This document shows, piece by piece, positions 27,904 through 35,890 of a DNA stretch of 64,000 nucleotides. Numbering within the stretch: the first letter of the stretch is position 1; every line of letters starts with the position of its first letter. The stretch covers positions 1,178,001-1,242,000 of the forward strand of contig OZ252253.1 of NCBI GenBank assembly GCA_965249775.1, given 5' to 3'. A program made the translations under genes and the position numbers. The notes under the pieces are model-generated. The model saw nothing but the letters and a program-made list of their open reading frames with translations. It searched no databases and was not told the DNA's origin. The stretch comes from UBA822 sp965249775 (GTDB taxonomy: Bacteria; Gemmatimonadota; Gemmatimonadetes; Longimicrobiales; Gaopeijiaceae).

Positions 27904-29345
27904 CGGTTTGGCTCCCTTGCCGCCCCGTCGGACTCATCAGCTATCATGTCCGCCGGTTTCGGAGTTGTGGGTGGGAGCATGGCCAAGCACAGAGGACAGC
28001 CGATGACGTGATCGCTCCTGGTGAGACCCAGGTTCTCGACCCGCTCGGCCATTTCCGCCAAGAACTGCTCATCGGTGAGCCGAACATTCTGTCCTATCTC
28101 GAGGAACATGTTGGCCACCGACCGGTTGCCTCCTCCCATCCAGTTCCCCGGGTGGGAGACGTTGGGGTTCGCTTCGGTGTTGTCCATGTAACCGATGATG
28201 TGCAGGATCGTCCCTGCCGGGAGCAGGGGCTGATGGTCGTCGGCGTAGTTGTACGCCCGTACCCAGCTGTGGTCGTAGCCGACGCAGCTCAGGGTCTCGA
28301 TCTTCGACCCCCAAATCGCCTCCCAGCACATCCGCACTCCCGGCGCGTGCAGGTGAGGCTCGAAGCTCAGAATCTTGGTATGCTGGGTCAGAACTTCGTA
28401 CGCGTGTAGCTCCTGGTTGGCCTTGTTCGGGGCGATGTCCATATCCACCGTGTTACCGGCTGTTCCAAAACCACCGTGGCCACCACTTCTGGTGTATTTC
28501 GGCTCGTACCCCTTCGGATGGAGCTGGAACGCAATCTCGAGATGGGCTCTGGTGTCCAGGCCGTTCGAATGCAGGTGCAGCGACGTGGACCTGAGTGCCG
28601 AGCCCGCCCGAAGGAGCCGACCCGCCTCAGGGTCGAAGATGTCCTCGTTTCGACCGACCTCGTGAGTCAGGAACCCCGGGAAGGTGAGGTGGTGAACAAT
28701 ATACCGTGCGCCCACCGTCTCCCGGCCGGGGCCGTCGACCGGCAGGTCGTTGATCTCTCGGACCTGCATAGCGGCGACGTACCGATCTTCCTCCAGGGGT
28801 ATCTCTATCGGCTGGATATCGCCCCAATAGTCCGGCGCCAAGGCCTTCATGAAGAACTCCTCGCTCGTCACGACCAGGTCCGGCCGGATCCTCCAGGCTC
28901 CCGAATCGTCGAACTCGAGCGGTGGCGGCATGTCCGCAGGGTCCCCCTGCAGGGCGCCGCCGTCCACCCACGCCGCGATCGTCGCGACCTCCTCATCGCT
29001 CAACGACATGTCGTTCTTGAACTGCTGGATCCCGATGTTCTTTTCCACATACCACGGCGGCATGGCCCCGGGACGATCCCGTAGGCCCGTCTTTTCCTTG
29101 ATCCGCCGAGCATACCTCCTCGCTACGTCGTACGTCTCCAGCGACATCGGAGCCACACCTCCGGCCCGGTGACAGTTCACGCAGTTCTCCTGGAGAATAG
29201 GAGCGACATCTCTCGTGAACGTCACTTCTGCGACCTCTGCGCTTCCGCTCGCCAACGCGGTCCTCTGCTGCGCACCCAACTCGAACGTGCCAAGCGACAC
29301 GAACGCCGCGAGAAGCAGTGCGGCATCCCATCTGGAATGAAGCAT
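27900..29345 (-). CDS. Secreted c-type heme plus copper type II monooxygenase-like protein, copy 1
   Basis: From the ATG at 29345 (GGAGG nine bases ahead) it is 481 residues with a signal peptide. Heme site C55-x-x-C58-H59 (ENCVNCHRAGG), then MPPWYVEKNIGIQQF. Copper-type histidines are H218-H219 (YIVHHLTFPG), H257-x-H259 (LHLHSNG) and H331-x-H333 (EPHLHAPG), in the same order and spacing as in copy 2. The C-terminal extension contains CPLC, absent from the paralogue. The palindromic repeat copy 2 lies 61 bases upstream. The two copies differ widely outside the motifs, so the duplication is old or the modules were acquired separately. Confidence 0.8.
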   Translation of the reverse strand: MLHSRWDAALLLAAFVSLGTFELGAQQRTALASGSAEVAEVTFTRDVAPILQENCVNCHRAGGVAPMSLETYDVARRYARRIKEKTGLRDRPGAMPPWYVEKNIGIQQFKNDMSLSDEEVATIAAWVDGGALQGDPADMPPPLEFDDSGAWRIRPDLVVTSEEFFMKALAPDYWGDIQPIEIPLEEDRYVAAMQVREINDLPVDGPGRETVGARYIVHHLTFPGFLTHEVGRNEDIFDPEAGRLLRAGSALRSTSLHLHSNGLDTRAHLEIAFQLHPKGYEPKYTRSGGHGGFGTAGNTVDMDIAPNKANQELHAYEVLTQHTKILSFEPHLHAPGVRMCWEAIWGSKIETLSCVGYDHSWVRAYNYADDHQPLLPAGTILHIIGYMDNTEANPNVSHPGNWMGGGNRSVANMFLEIGQNVRLTDEQFLAEMAERVENLGLTRSDHVIGCPLCLAMLPPTTPKPADMIADESDGAAREPNR

Positions 29346-29405
29346 CGTGTTTTTCCTCCGGTTGCCGAAAAATACGCTACTACACCGACCACCGACACCC
29401 ACACA

Positions 29406-29494
29406 CCCCGAGGCCCCTACGCCCTAACGGAGACGATCCGCCGCGAAGCGGTGGAGCGAAGCGTCGGCGGAGTGAGGGCGTAGGGGCCTCGGGG
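29406..29494. repeat. 89-bp palindromic repeat, copy 2
   Basis: Arms 29406-29428 and 29472-29494 are inverted with one mismatch. Same orientation, length and inner palindrome as copy 1; the flanks CACA before and CGCCAG after are also shared. It sits between the exported aldolase gene and the copy-1 module, so the two repeats bracket that module as direct repeats 2.6 kb apart. Confidence 0.9.
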
Positions 29495-29515
29495 CGCCAG
29501 TCGCCTCGACGAACT

Positions 29516-30379
29516 CTAGCGCCTCCGCGGCTGGTAGCCGTCCATGGACGGCCCGCCGTAGAAGAACCGCCAGTCGGCGGCATCCGGACGGCCGTTGGGT
29601 CCCGTCGACGCATAGGCGGCACTGGTGGATCCCACGAACTTGCCCGCTCTCAGCGCCGCGTCCTTGACCTTGTCGAACATCGCGTGCCATTCCGGCGAGG
29701 TCGGTGATAGTCCGCTGAAGTTCCCCAGGTCTCCGTTCGAGGCCCAGAGCACGTCGATGCCCGCCACCAGCGCGATGTGGTACGCGTTTTCTACAGCGAT
29801 GGGCGTCTCGATCTGAGCGACCACGAGCATGTTGTCGTTGATGGTCTGTCGATAGTTGACGCCTGATCCACCCCAGATGCGCGTGGCCTGATTGCGACCC
29901 GCGCTCCGCCAACCGTCGGGCGGGAATCTCGCGAATTTGGCCAGAGCGGTCGCCTGCTCCACCGTGTTGATGGTTGGCCCGATCACCCCGAGCGCGCCAA
30001 TATCGGTCGCCTTCTGGATGGATCCTTCCAGCACATCCGGTAGGCGGACCATGGGAACGCCGACCCCGGGACACGCAGCGATCATCGCTTCGATGTCGGC
30101 CCAGCTCATCGTGCTGTGCTGCATCTCGAAGAAGATGAAGTCGTAGTGTGGCGCCACCTCACAATAGAATTCAGTATCCAGGCTGGCGATCGTATACGTG
30201 AAGACCTGCCCGCCATCGAGCAGCTTCTGCTTCGCGGTGTTGTACAACGGGACGTCCGGGTTCGTGAGGCTCTCTCTCACGGCCCAGCCTTGTTCGCGCT
30301 GCGCCGCCGCCGGAAGGGCGACCACCAGACCGACGACAGTGGCGACCGCACCGGTCAGAATGACTCTTCGTCCTCGCAT
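29516..30379 (-). CDS. Exported HpcH/HpaI-type aldolase-fold protein (first)
   Basis: A 287-residue protein with a clear signal peptide (ILTGAVATVVGLVVALPAAAQ) and a near-perfect ribosome site (AAGGAGG). The mature part follows the HpcH/HpaI aldolase/citrate lyase TIM barrel: DFIFFEMQHSTMSWADIEAM, GVPMVRLPD, GALGVIGPTINT and MLVVAQIETPIAVENA with the metal-site Glu; GIDVLWASNGDL replaces the usual 'GPNDLS'. Known members cleave 2-keto-3-deoxy or hydroxy acids in the cytoplasm, so export is atypical. It lies 21 bases from a second exported paralogue. Confidence 0.78.
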   Translation of the reverse strand: MRGRRVILTGAVATVVGLVVALPAAAQREQGWAVRESLTNPDVPLYNTAKQKLLDGGQVFTYTIASLDTEFYCEVAPHYDFIFFEMQHSTMSWADIEAMIAACPGVGVPMVRLPDVLEGSIQKATDIGALGVIGPTINTVEQATALAKFARFPPDGWRSAGRNQATRIWGGSGVNYRQTINDNMLVVAQIETPIAVENAYHIALVAGIDVLWASNGDLGNFSGLSPTSPEWHAMFDKVKDAALRAGKFVGSTSAAYASTGPNGRPDAADWRFFYGGPSMDGYQPRRR

Positions 30380-30400
30380 TCGTTCCTCCTTGTGAATCGC

Positions 30401-31183
30401 CTATCGCCCAGTGGTCATGACCGCCAGCACCGTAAAGCCTTCGCGAAGTCGTCGTGCCGTCTGGCGCTCGGCGTCCTCGGGCGTGCGCGCCACGATCGGA
30501 TAGCCACACGGGATGTTCCTCTCGAGGCACACCTCGAGGACCTGCTGAACGAGCGCGTCGACGCGGGGGGCGTTGGGACCGTCCTCTCCGGCCGAGGCGG
30601 CCAGATCGGTCGGTCCCAGGAAGATCACGCCGATCCCCGGCACATCGAGGATCTCGTCGAGATTCTCGATTCCGGCCAATGTTTCGATCTGTATCATCGC
30701 GACCAGCGTTCCGGCCGGATCGAGCGGCCAGACATCCGCACCCGCCGCCCGCCCGATGCGCATCGAGCTGACCGCTGATATCGCCTGTGCCCGTGTCTCG
30801 ACGTCGGGGAACATCACACTCAGCGCACCCGCTTCGAGCACCTGCCTGACGATCGCCTCGGGCGCGTCTCTCACCGCGAGCGGAATGCGCACGACCGGTG
30901 TGATGGAAGGTGTGACAGGGGACGCACCGTCGCCCGTCCGTATCGCGACCACAGCCTCGCGAACTCCGTCGATATCGAAGTCGCCATACTGTTCGTCGAT
31001 AACCGCGAAGTCGAGGTCGGGGCGGGCGGTGCGCGCGAAGGTGCCAATGGCGGGCCGCCCCTGCCGCAGTTGCTCGATGACGCGATTGGCCGAGGCCGAC
31101 GCCTGAGCGCACAGCGGCTGCAACGCCGCACCGGTGAGAGTGGCAGCGCACAGGGCAGCAAGAGCAAGGGGCATCGGTCGCAT
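30401..31183 (-). CDS. Exported HpcH/HpaI-type aldolase-fold protein (second)
   Basis: A 260-residue protein with a signal peptide (LALAALCAATLTGAALQPLCAQ). Barrel motifs are DFAVIDEQYGDFDIDGVREA, PVVRIPL, GALSVMFPDVETRAQA, MIQIETLAGIENLDEIL and the family signature GVIFLGPTDLAAS, which is more canonical than in its neighbour. Metal-binding Glu and Asp positions (IQIET; FPD) are kept, so catalysis is plausible. Encoded upstream of the first aldolase in the same transcript. Substrate unknown; a periplasmic retro-aldol step on a product of the nearby heme/copper proteins is conceivable but unproven. Confidence 0.8.
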   Translation of the reverse strand: MRPMPLALAALCAATLTGAALQPLCAQASASANRVIEQLRQGRPAIGTFARTARPDLDFAVIDEQYGDFDIDGVREAVVAIRTGDGASPVTPSITPVVRIPLAVRDAPEAIVRQVLEAGALSVMFPDVETRAQAISAVSSMRIGRAAGADVWPLDPAGTLVAMIQIETLAGIENLDEILDVPGIGVIFLGPTDLAASAGEDGPNAPRVDALVQQVLEVCLERNIPCGYPIVARTPEDAERQTARRLREGFTVLAVMTTGR

Positions 31184-31384
31184 GGTGTGCCTATCATACC
31201 GGGAGACGGCCGTAAACGCGATCGTCGGTGGTTCTTATGCGATCCGCCATCAACGTGTAGTCGCGGCGGCACGGCAGGCCAAGGAGGTTTCTGTGGGATC
31301 CGACTGGGATCGAAGAGGATCGACTGATGTGATCCGCCGCTTTATCATTTGGATGAACGTTTCTCACTTGGAGCCGTTAGTGGG

Positions 31385-31924
31385 ATGAACCCGCCGACCG
31401 TAGGACGAAGCTTTTCCAGACGAGGTGGGACGGGTGCCACGCTACGAGGTGGGACGGCCGTCGCGCTCTTCTTAGGCGTGGTGATTTGCGTCTCCGGATG
31501 TGGCGGCCGCGAGTCTTCGGAGTCGACTGCTTCCGGGAGCCCTGAGGCCGAGCCGTCAGCTGCGGGGCTCGAGGCTGGTTCGGTCGCTCCTTTGGGCACC
31601 GGATTCATCATGGTTTCGGCGCGGTCTCAGCTACGCCTGGACGAACCGAGCTATCTGGAGGAGTCGGACTGCATGCTACAGGTTTCGACCCGTCGGGATG
31701 CCGAGGAATATGCGGGTTGTATGGAGATCCCCCGTAACGCGATCTGCCTTCAGGTCACGCTGGGATATCGCGAGGCCGACCGCTTTTGGGAGTGCTTCGT
31801 AGAGCCGACCGTGTGTGAAGATAGGACTGCGGAACACGATGTGTTGTGGCAGCTCGTCAAGGACGAGCGGGCGATTCTGCAGTCGTGCGCCGAGAGGGAG
31901 CTGGCATCGGTGTTCGGCGTATAG
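31385..31924 (+). CDS. Hypothetical lipoprotein with conserved-looking cysteines
   Basis: About 179 residues from the ATG at 31385 (an earlier start at 31349 is possible; neither has a strong ribosome site). A hydrophobic segment ends in the lipobox VSGC followed by GG, so the protein is probably a lipoprotein. The mature part has a Ser/Glu-rich linker and a compact domain with several Cys (SDCMLQV, YAGCMEI, NAICLQV, WECFVEPTVCED, QSCAER), suggesting disulfides. I do not recognise the family. It is transcribed divergently from the aldolase pair and followed 61 bases later by the enoyl-CoA hydratase-like gene. Confidence 0.6.
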   Translation: MNPPTVGRSFSRRGGTGATLRGGTAVALFLGVVICVSGCGGRESSESTASGSPEAEPSAAGLEAGSVAPLGTGFIMVSARSQLRLDEPSYLEESDCMLQVSTRRDAEEYAGCMEIPRNAICLQVTLGYREADRFWECFVEPTVCEDRTAEHDVLWQLVKDERAILQSCAERELASVFGV

Positions 31925-31985
31925 CCGCCTGAGGCTCGCCTTCCATTCAGAATAGTGCTCTTGGACCCACAAGGAGTCGCAATCC

Positions 31986-32783
31986 ATGTCCGACCTCTTG
32001 ATCGATACCGCCGACGGCATCGCCACGCTCACCATGAATCGGCCCGATGCGCGCAATGCTCTCTCGTCGGAGATGCGGGCGGGACTCGACGACGCCTTTC
32101 ACCGTCTCGAGAGCGACGACGACGTGCGCTGTGTCGTGCTGCAGGGCTCGGGCGAACACTTCATGGCCGGGGGCGACGTCAAGAGCTTCGCGAGCATGTT
32201 GGCGGAAGAGGAGCCACTCGACATGCGCGATGTCTTCCTGCATCGGATTCACGACTTGCACACGATCATGTTCGCCATGCGGCGTCTCCCCAAACCCATC
32301 ATCGCGTCGGTCCGTGGCGCCGCGGCCGGTGCCGGGGTGAGCCTGGCGGCGTGTTGTGACCTCATCATCGCGGCTGAGGACGCGTTCTTCACATTGGCGT
32401 ATTCGCTCATCGGCACGAGCCCCGACGGCGGGTCGACGTACCAGCTCCCGCGTGCCATCGGGGCCAAGAAAGCGATGGAGATGGCGCTTCTAGGGGACCG
32501 AATCGGGGCCGCAGATCTGGCGCGCTTCGGCCTCGTCAACTTCGTGGTGCCCGCGGGTGACCTCCAGGACGAGACCGATCAACTGGCGCGGCGGCTCGCC
32601 GCGGGCCCGACTCGCGCATACGGGCGGGCCAAGCAGCTCATATACGGGTCGCTCGAGAACCAAATGGAACGCCAACTGCAGATGGAAGCGGAAGCTTTCG
32701 CGGACTGCACCACGACGGACGATTTCCGTGAGGGCGTCAACGCTTTCGTCGAGAAACGGCGCGCGGTTTTTCTCGGAAAGTAG
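31986..32783 (+). CDS. Enoyl-CoA hydratase/isomerase family protein, PaaG-like
   Basis: A 265-residue crotonase-fold protein with AAGGAG ahead of the ATG. Crotonase motifs: TMNRPDARNALSSEM, the oxyanion-hole segment GEHFMAGGDVKSF, and VRGAAAGAGVSLAACCDLIIA. PDGGSTYQLPRAIG carries the single acidic residue seen in PaaG-type isomerases (as in LIPDGGSTYLLPRLVG), rather than the two Glu of true hydratases. Likely acts on unsaturated acyl-CoA in the cytoplasm. It is the only obvious CoA enzyme in the block. Convergent with the ankyrin gene, one base apart. Confidence 0.87.
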   Translation: MSDLLIDTADGIATLTMNRPDARNALSSEMRAGLDDAFHRLESDDDVRCVVLQGSGEHFMAGGDVKSFASMLAEEEPLDMRDVFLHRIHDLHTIMFAMRRLPKPIIASVRGAAAGAGVSLAACCDLIIAAEDAFFTLAYSLIGTSPDGGSTYQLPRAIGAKKAMEMALLGDRIGAADLARFGLVNFVVPAGDLQDETDQLARRLAAGPTRAYGRAKQLIYGSLENQMERQLQMEAEAFADCTTTDDFREGVNAFVEKRRAVFLGK

Positions 32784-32784
32784 G

Positions 32785-34491
32785 CTACGCTTCCGGCGGA
32801 GGCGGATACGGCTGCGAGCTCCACCCGGGCATCATCTGGATGGCGTGGCTGTCCGGGTCGAAGTTGGCCTCCATCCACTCGTCGCGCTCCGCCACCCCGC
32901 GGCTCTGGTCGCGCCGGGTCTGCAGGCAGTCGTAGCAGACGGAGCCCGGCACCCGGTGCGCCTCGCTCTCGGTTTCGAACCCACGGGCCTGCATCAGCTC
33001 CTCGAGCCGGGCGGCGGTGTGCACCTGGGACTTGTAGAAGTCCGTGTAGCTGAGCCCCCGGGCGATTGCCAGCGCCGACCAGCCGTCTACGGTCAGCGCC
33101 GTGAGGTCGGCACCCTGCTCCACGAGATAGTCGAGCACGATGTTCACGCCCCGGAAGCCGATGCCATGCAGGGCGGTCTCGCCTCGGTAGTTGCCAGCGT
33201 TGACGTCGTTGCCGCCTTCGATCGTGATCCGGACCGCCTCGAGGACCTCCTCTTCCTGCCCGGTGAACGACCCGCCGTCCTCGCCCGGATTCCAAATGGC
33301 CAAGCCGGCGGCGACCATCAGCGGCGTGGTACCGTCCGCGGTCGGAATCGTCGGGTCGGCGCCATAGTCGAGCAGGAGCCGCATCGCCTCGACGTCGGTC
33401 ACCTTGGCCGCCAGCATGAATGCGGTTGATCCGAGCCGGTTGAACCGGTTGCGCTGTCCGTCCCGCATCCCGTTGCGGGTCATCCGGGCGTTCACGTCGA
33501 CCCCGGCATCCAGGAGCATACGGATCAGGTCGATGCTGTCGAGCGTCCCGGACGAGAACGGCCCCGGCGTGCCGAAAGCGAGGTTCATCCGGCGAGTCCG
33601 CACCGTCTGGTGCAGTGCGTTCCAGCCGCCCTCGGCGCGAGTGGCATCGGCACCGCGGTCGAGAAGATAGGCCGCCATCTCCCAATTGGCGTTGGCCGCC
33701 GCCACGACGAGTGAGCTCTCTCCGTCCGACACGGTGTCGTTGACGTCCGCATCGGCGTCGAGCAGTGCTCGGGTGGCATCGATGTGCCCGGCGCGTACGG
33801 CGAACATCAACGCTGAGAAACCGGTGGGCGACGGATACGAGAACGTGCTGCCGCGGCCCCTCGACGGGTTGTCGGTCTTCGCGTTGATTTCCGCGCCGTG
33901 CTCGGCGAGCACGCGGATCGCCGCAGCGTTGTCGTTGGCGGCGGCCCACATCAGCGCCGTCTGGCCCAGGGTCGTCTCCCGGAGATTCGGATCGGCCCCA
34001 TGCGCCAGCAGGGTCCGCACGGTCTCAGGATCGCCGGTGCGCGCGGCGGTCATGAGCAACGTCTCACCACCACGCAGCGTGTGATTGGCGTCGACACCGG
34101 CTTGCAGAAGGCGCTCGAGAATTGCCGCGTTGCCGTTCTCAGCCGCCAGCGAGGCCGGGCTGACTCCGTAACGGTTGGTGATCTCGACGTCGGCACCGGC
34201 CTCGAGCAACAGCCCCACCAGCTGCGGCTGGTCGGTGTGCACCGCCCACTGCAGCGCCGTGGCGCCGTCGGACGTCGTCGCGTCGACCTCGGCACCAGAT
34301 TCGAGCAGCGCGCGCACTGCTGATGCGTCACCACGACGCACCGCTTCAACCAGCGGGACATCCGGCGGCCGCACTGCGTCCACCAGCGGGACGTCCGCCA
34401 CCGGCAGTTCAGGCAGTGGCAGTTCGGGCGGCGGCGGCGATGTGGCGCCGTTAAACAGTAGCGCCGCCGCAGCCACCCAGACCGTCCTCAT
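32785..34491 (-). CDS. Secreted ankyrin-repeat protein
   Basis: From the ATG at 34491 (GGAG just upstream) it is 568 residues with a signal peptide and a Pro-rich spacer. About ten ankyrin repeats follow (patterns such as DGATALQWAVHTDQPQLVGL and GGETLLMTAARTGDPETVRT), ending with a C-terminal tail holding a Cys pair (VCYDCLQ). Ankyrin repeats mediate protein binding. It is encoded downstream of DUF1552 and DUF1592 genes on the same strand; this trio recurs in Acidobacteria, Gemmatimonadota and Planctomycetes. Probably periplasmic, binding partner unknown. Confidence 0.85.
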   Translation of the reverse strand: MRTVWVAAAALLFNGATSPPPPELPLPELPVADVPLVDAVRPPDVPLVEAVRRGDASAVRALLESGAEVDATTSDGATALQWAVHTDQPQLVGLLLEAGADVEITNRYGVSPASLAAENGNAAILERLLQAGVDANHTLRGGETLLMTAARTGDPETVRTLLAHGADPNLRETTLGQTALMWAAANDNAAAIRVLAEHGAEINAKTDNPSRGRGSTFSYPSPTGFSALMFAVRAGHIDATRALLDADADVNDTVSDGESSLVVAAANANWEMAAYLLDRGADATRAEGGWNALHQTVRTRRMNLAFGTPGPFSSGTLDSIDLIRMLLDAGVDVNARMTRNGMRDGQRNRFNRLGSTAFMLAAKVTDVEAMRLLLDYGADPTIPTADGTTPLMVAAGLAIWNPGEDGGSFTGQEEEVLEAVRITIEGGNDVNAGNYRGETALHGIGFRGVNIVLDYLVEQGADLTALTVDGWSALAIARGLSYTDFYKSQVHTAARLEELMQARGFETESEAHRVPGSVCYDCLQTRRDQSRGVAERDEWMEANFDPDSHAIQMMPGWSSQPYPPPPEA

Positions 34492-34540
34492 CGCTCCGGC
34501 CCCCCCTGCCTTCTGACTGCTACCTTCTTCGAGTGCACCA

Positions 34541-35890
34541 TCAGAGATCCGCCAACCGCCCCGTGCTGTCGGCGATCCCATCCAGGTGGACGTCGACCTT
34601 GTCGAGCAGGGTCAGCCCGAGGTTCATGAACGGTGTGTCCATCTCGTACTTCATGTGGCGCCCGCCGGTGAGCCGCCCGCAGCCTCCACCGACCAGGATC
34701 ACCGGTAGGTTGTAGGGCGTGTGGTGATCTCCATCCCCCATGCCAGTGCCATACAGCATGATGGTATGGTCCAGCAGCGTGCCGTCGCCATCAGGCGTGT
34801 TGTGCATCCGCTCGATCAGCTTGCTGAACAGCGAGATGTGGTGGGTGTTGATCTTCGTGTACTGCTCGATGTTGTGCGGGTTGAGCTGGTGATGCGACAC
34901 GCTGTGGTGCGCCTCGGGCACCCCGATGTCCGGGTAGGTGCGACCGCTCAGCTCGCGGGCCATCTGGAAGCAGCTCACCCGGGTGACATCGGCCTGGTAG
35001 GCCAACGCCAGCATGTCGAACAGCATCTCCACGTGGGCGTCGTAGGTGTCCGGCACGCCGGCCGGCTGGTCCGCCGTCGGAAGCGGCGTCGTGGCGCTGT
35101 TCTCCTCGGTGCGCTGGATCCGGCGTTCGATATCCCGCACCGCGTTGAGATACTCTTCCACCGTGGCGCGGTCACTCTGCCCCAGCCGGCGCTCGAGCTG
35201 GTTGATGCTCTCCATGACCGAGTCGAGGATGCTGCGGTCCGTCTGCATCTGGGCCAACCGCGCCTCCACGCTTCCGCCGTCGCCGAAGAGCCGCTGGAAC
35301 ACCACGCGCGGGTCGCGCTCGTGGGGCAACGGCGTGGTCGGGGAGCGCCAGGACGTGGAATTCTGATACGTGCAGCTGTAGCCATTCTCACAGTTGCCGA
35401 CGCTGAAGTTCGACTCGGTGGTCAGCTCCAGCGATCGTAGCGAGGTCTCGGCACCCAGCACGTCGGCGGCATACTGGTCGACCGTCTTACCGGCTTCGAT
35501 GTCGGCACCTTCGGTGCGCTTCGGCAGGACCCCGCTCAACCACCCACCGTGGGCGCGCGTGTGCACACCGCCGCCCTCGTTGGGGCTCACGATCCCATTG
35601 TTGCTCAACCCGGTGACCACCACCATCTGCTCGCGGTAGGCCTCCAGCGGACGCAAGATCGGGGTCATCGCGTAGTCGCTTCCGCCTGATCCGGCCGGAT
35701 GGAAATTCGGCAGGAACATCCCGTTCGGCGCATAGATGAACCCGAGTCTTGGGATGACGGGGGCGGCCGCCGTCTGGGCGAGGGGCGTCATCGCGGGCAC
35801 CATCGAGTCGAGGAACGGCAGAGCCACCATGGCCCCCATACCGCGTAGTGCCTCCCGACGCGACAACGCCTTCTTGGTGACGATGTTCAT
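34541..35890 (-). CDS. DUF1552 protein with Tat-like signal
   Basis: A 449-residue protein. The N-terminus KALSRREALRGMGAMVALPFL is a twin-arginine-like export signal with the pattern SRREAL. The body matches DUF1552: RLGFIYAPNGMFLPNFHP, HGGWLSGVLP, HDHTIMLYGTGMGDGDHHT-like region and LPVILVGGG, distantly related to the sulfatase/DUF1501 superfamily. The function is not established experimentally. Its ATG overlaps the stop of the DUF1592 gene (ATGA), so the two are coupled; they usually occur together. Confidence 0.9.
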   Translation of the reverse strand: MNIVTKKALSRREALRGMGAMVALPFLDSMVPAMTPLAQTAAAPVIPRLGFIYAPNGMFLPNFHPAGSGGSDYAMTPILRPLEAYREQMVVVTGLSNNGIVSPNEGGGVHTRAHGGWLSGVLPKRTEGADIEAGKTVDQYAADVLGAETSLRSLELTTESNFSVGNCENGYSCTYQNSTSWRSPTTPLPHERDPRVVFQRLFGDGGSVEARLAQMQTDRSILDSVMESINQLERRLGQSDRATVEEYLNAVRDIERRIQRTEENSATTPLPTADQPAGVPDTYDAHVEMLFDMLALAYQADVTRVSCFQMARELSGRTYPDIGVPEAHHSVSHHQLNPHNIEQYTKINTHHISLFSKLIERMHNTPDGDGTLLDHTIMLYGTGMGDGDHHTPYNLPVILVGGGCGRLTGGRHMKYEMDTPFMNLGLTLLDKVDVHLDGIADSTGRLADL

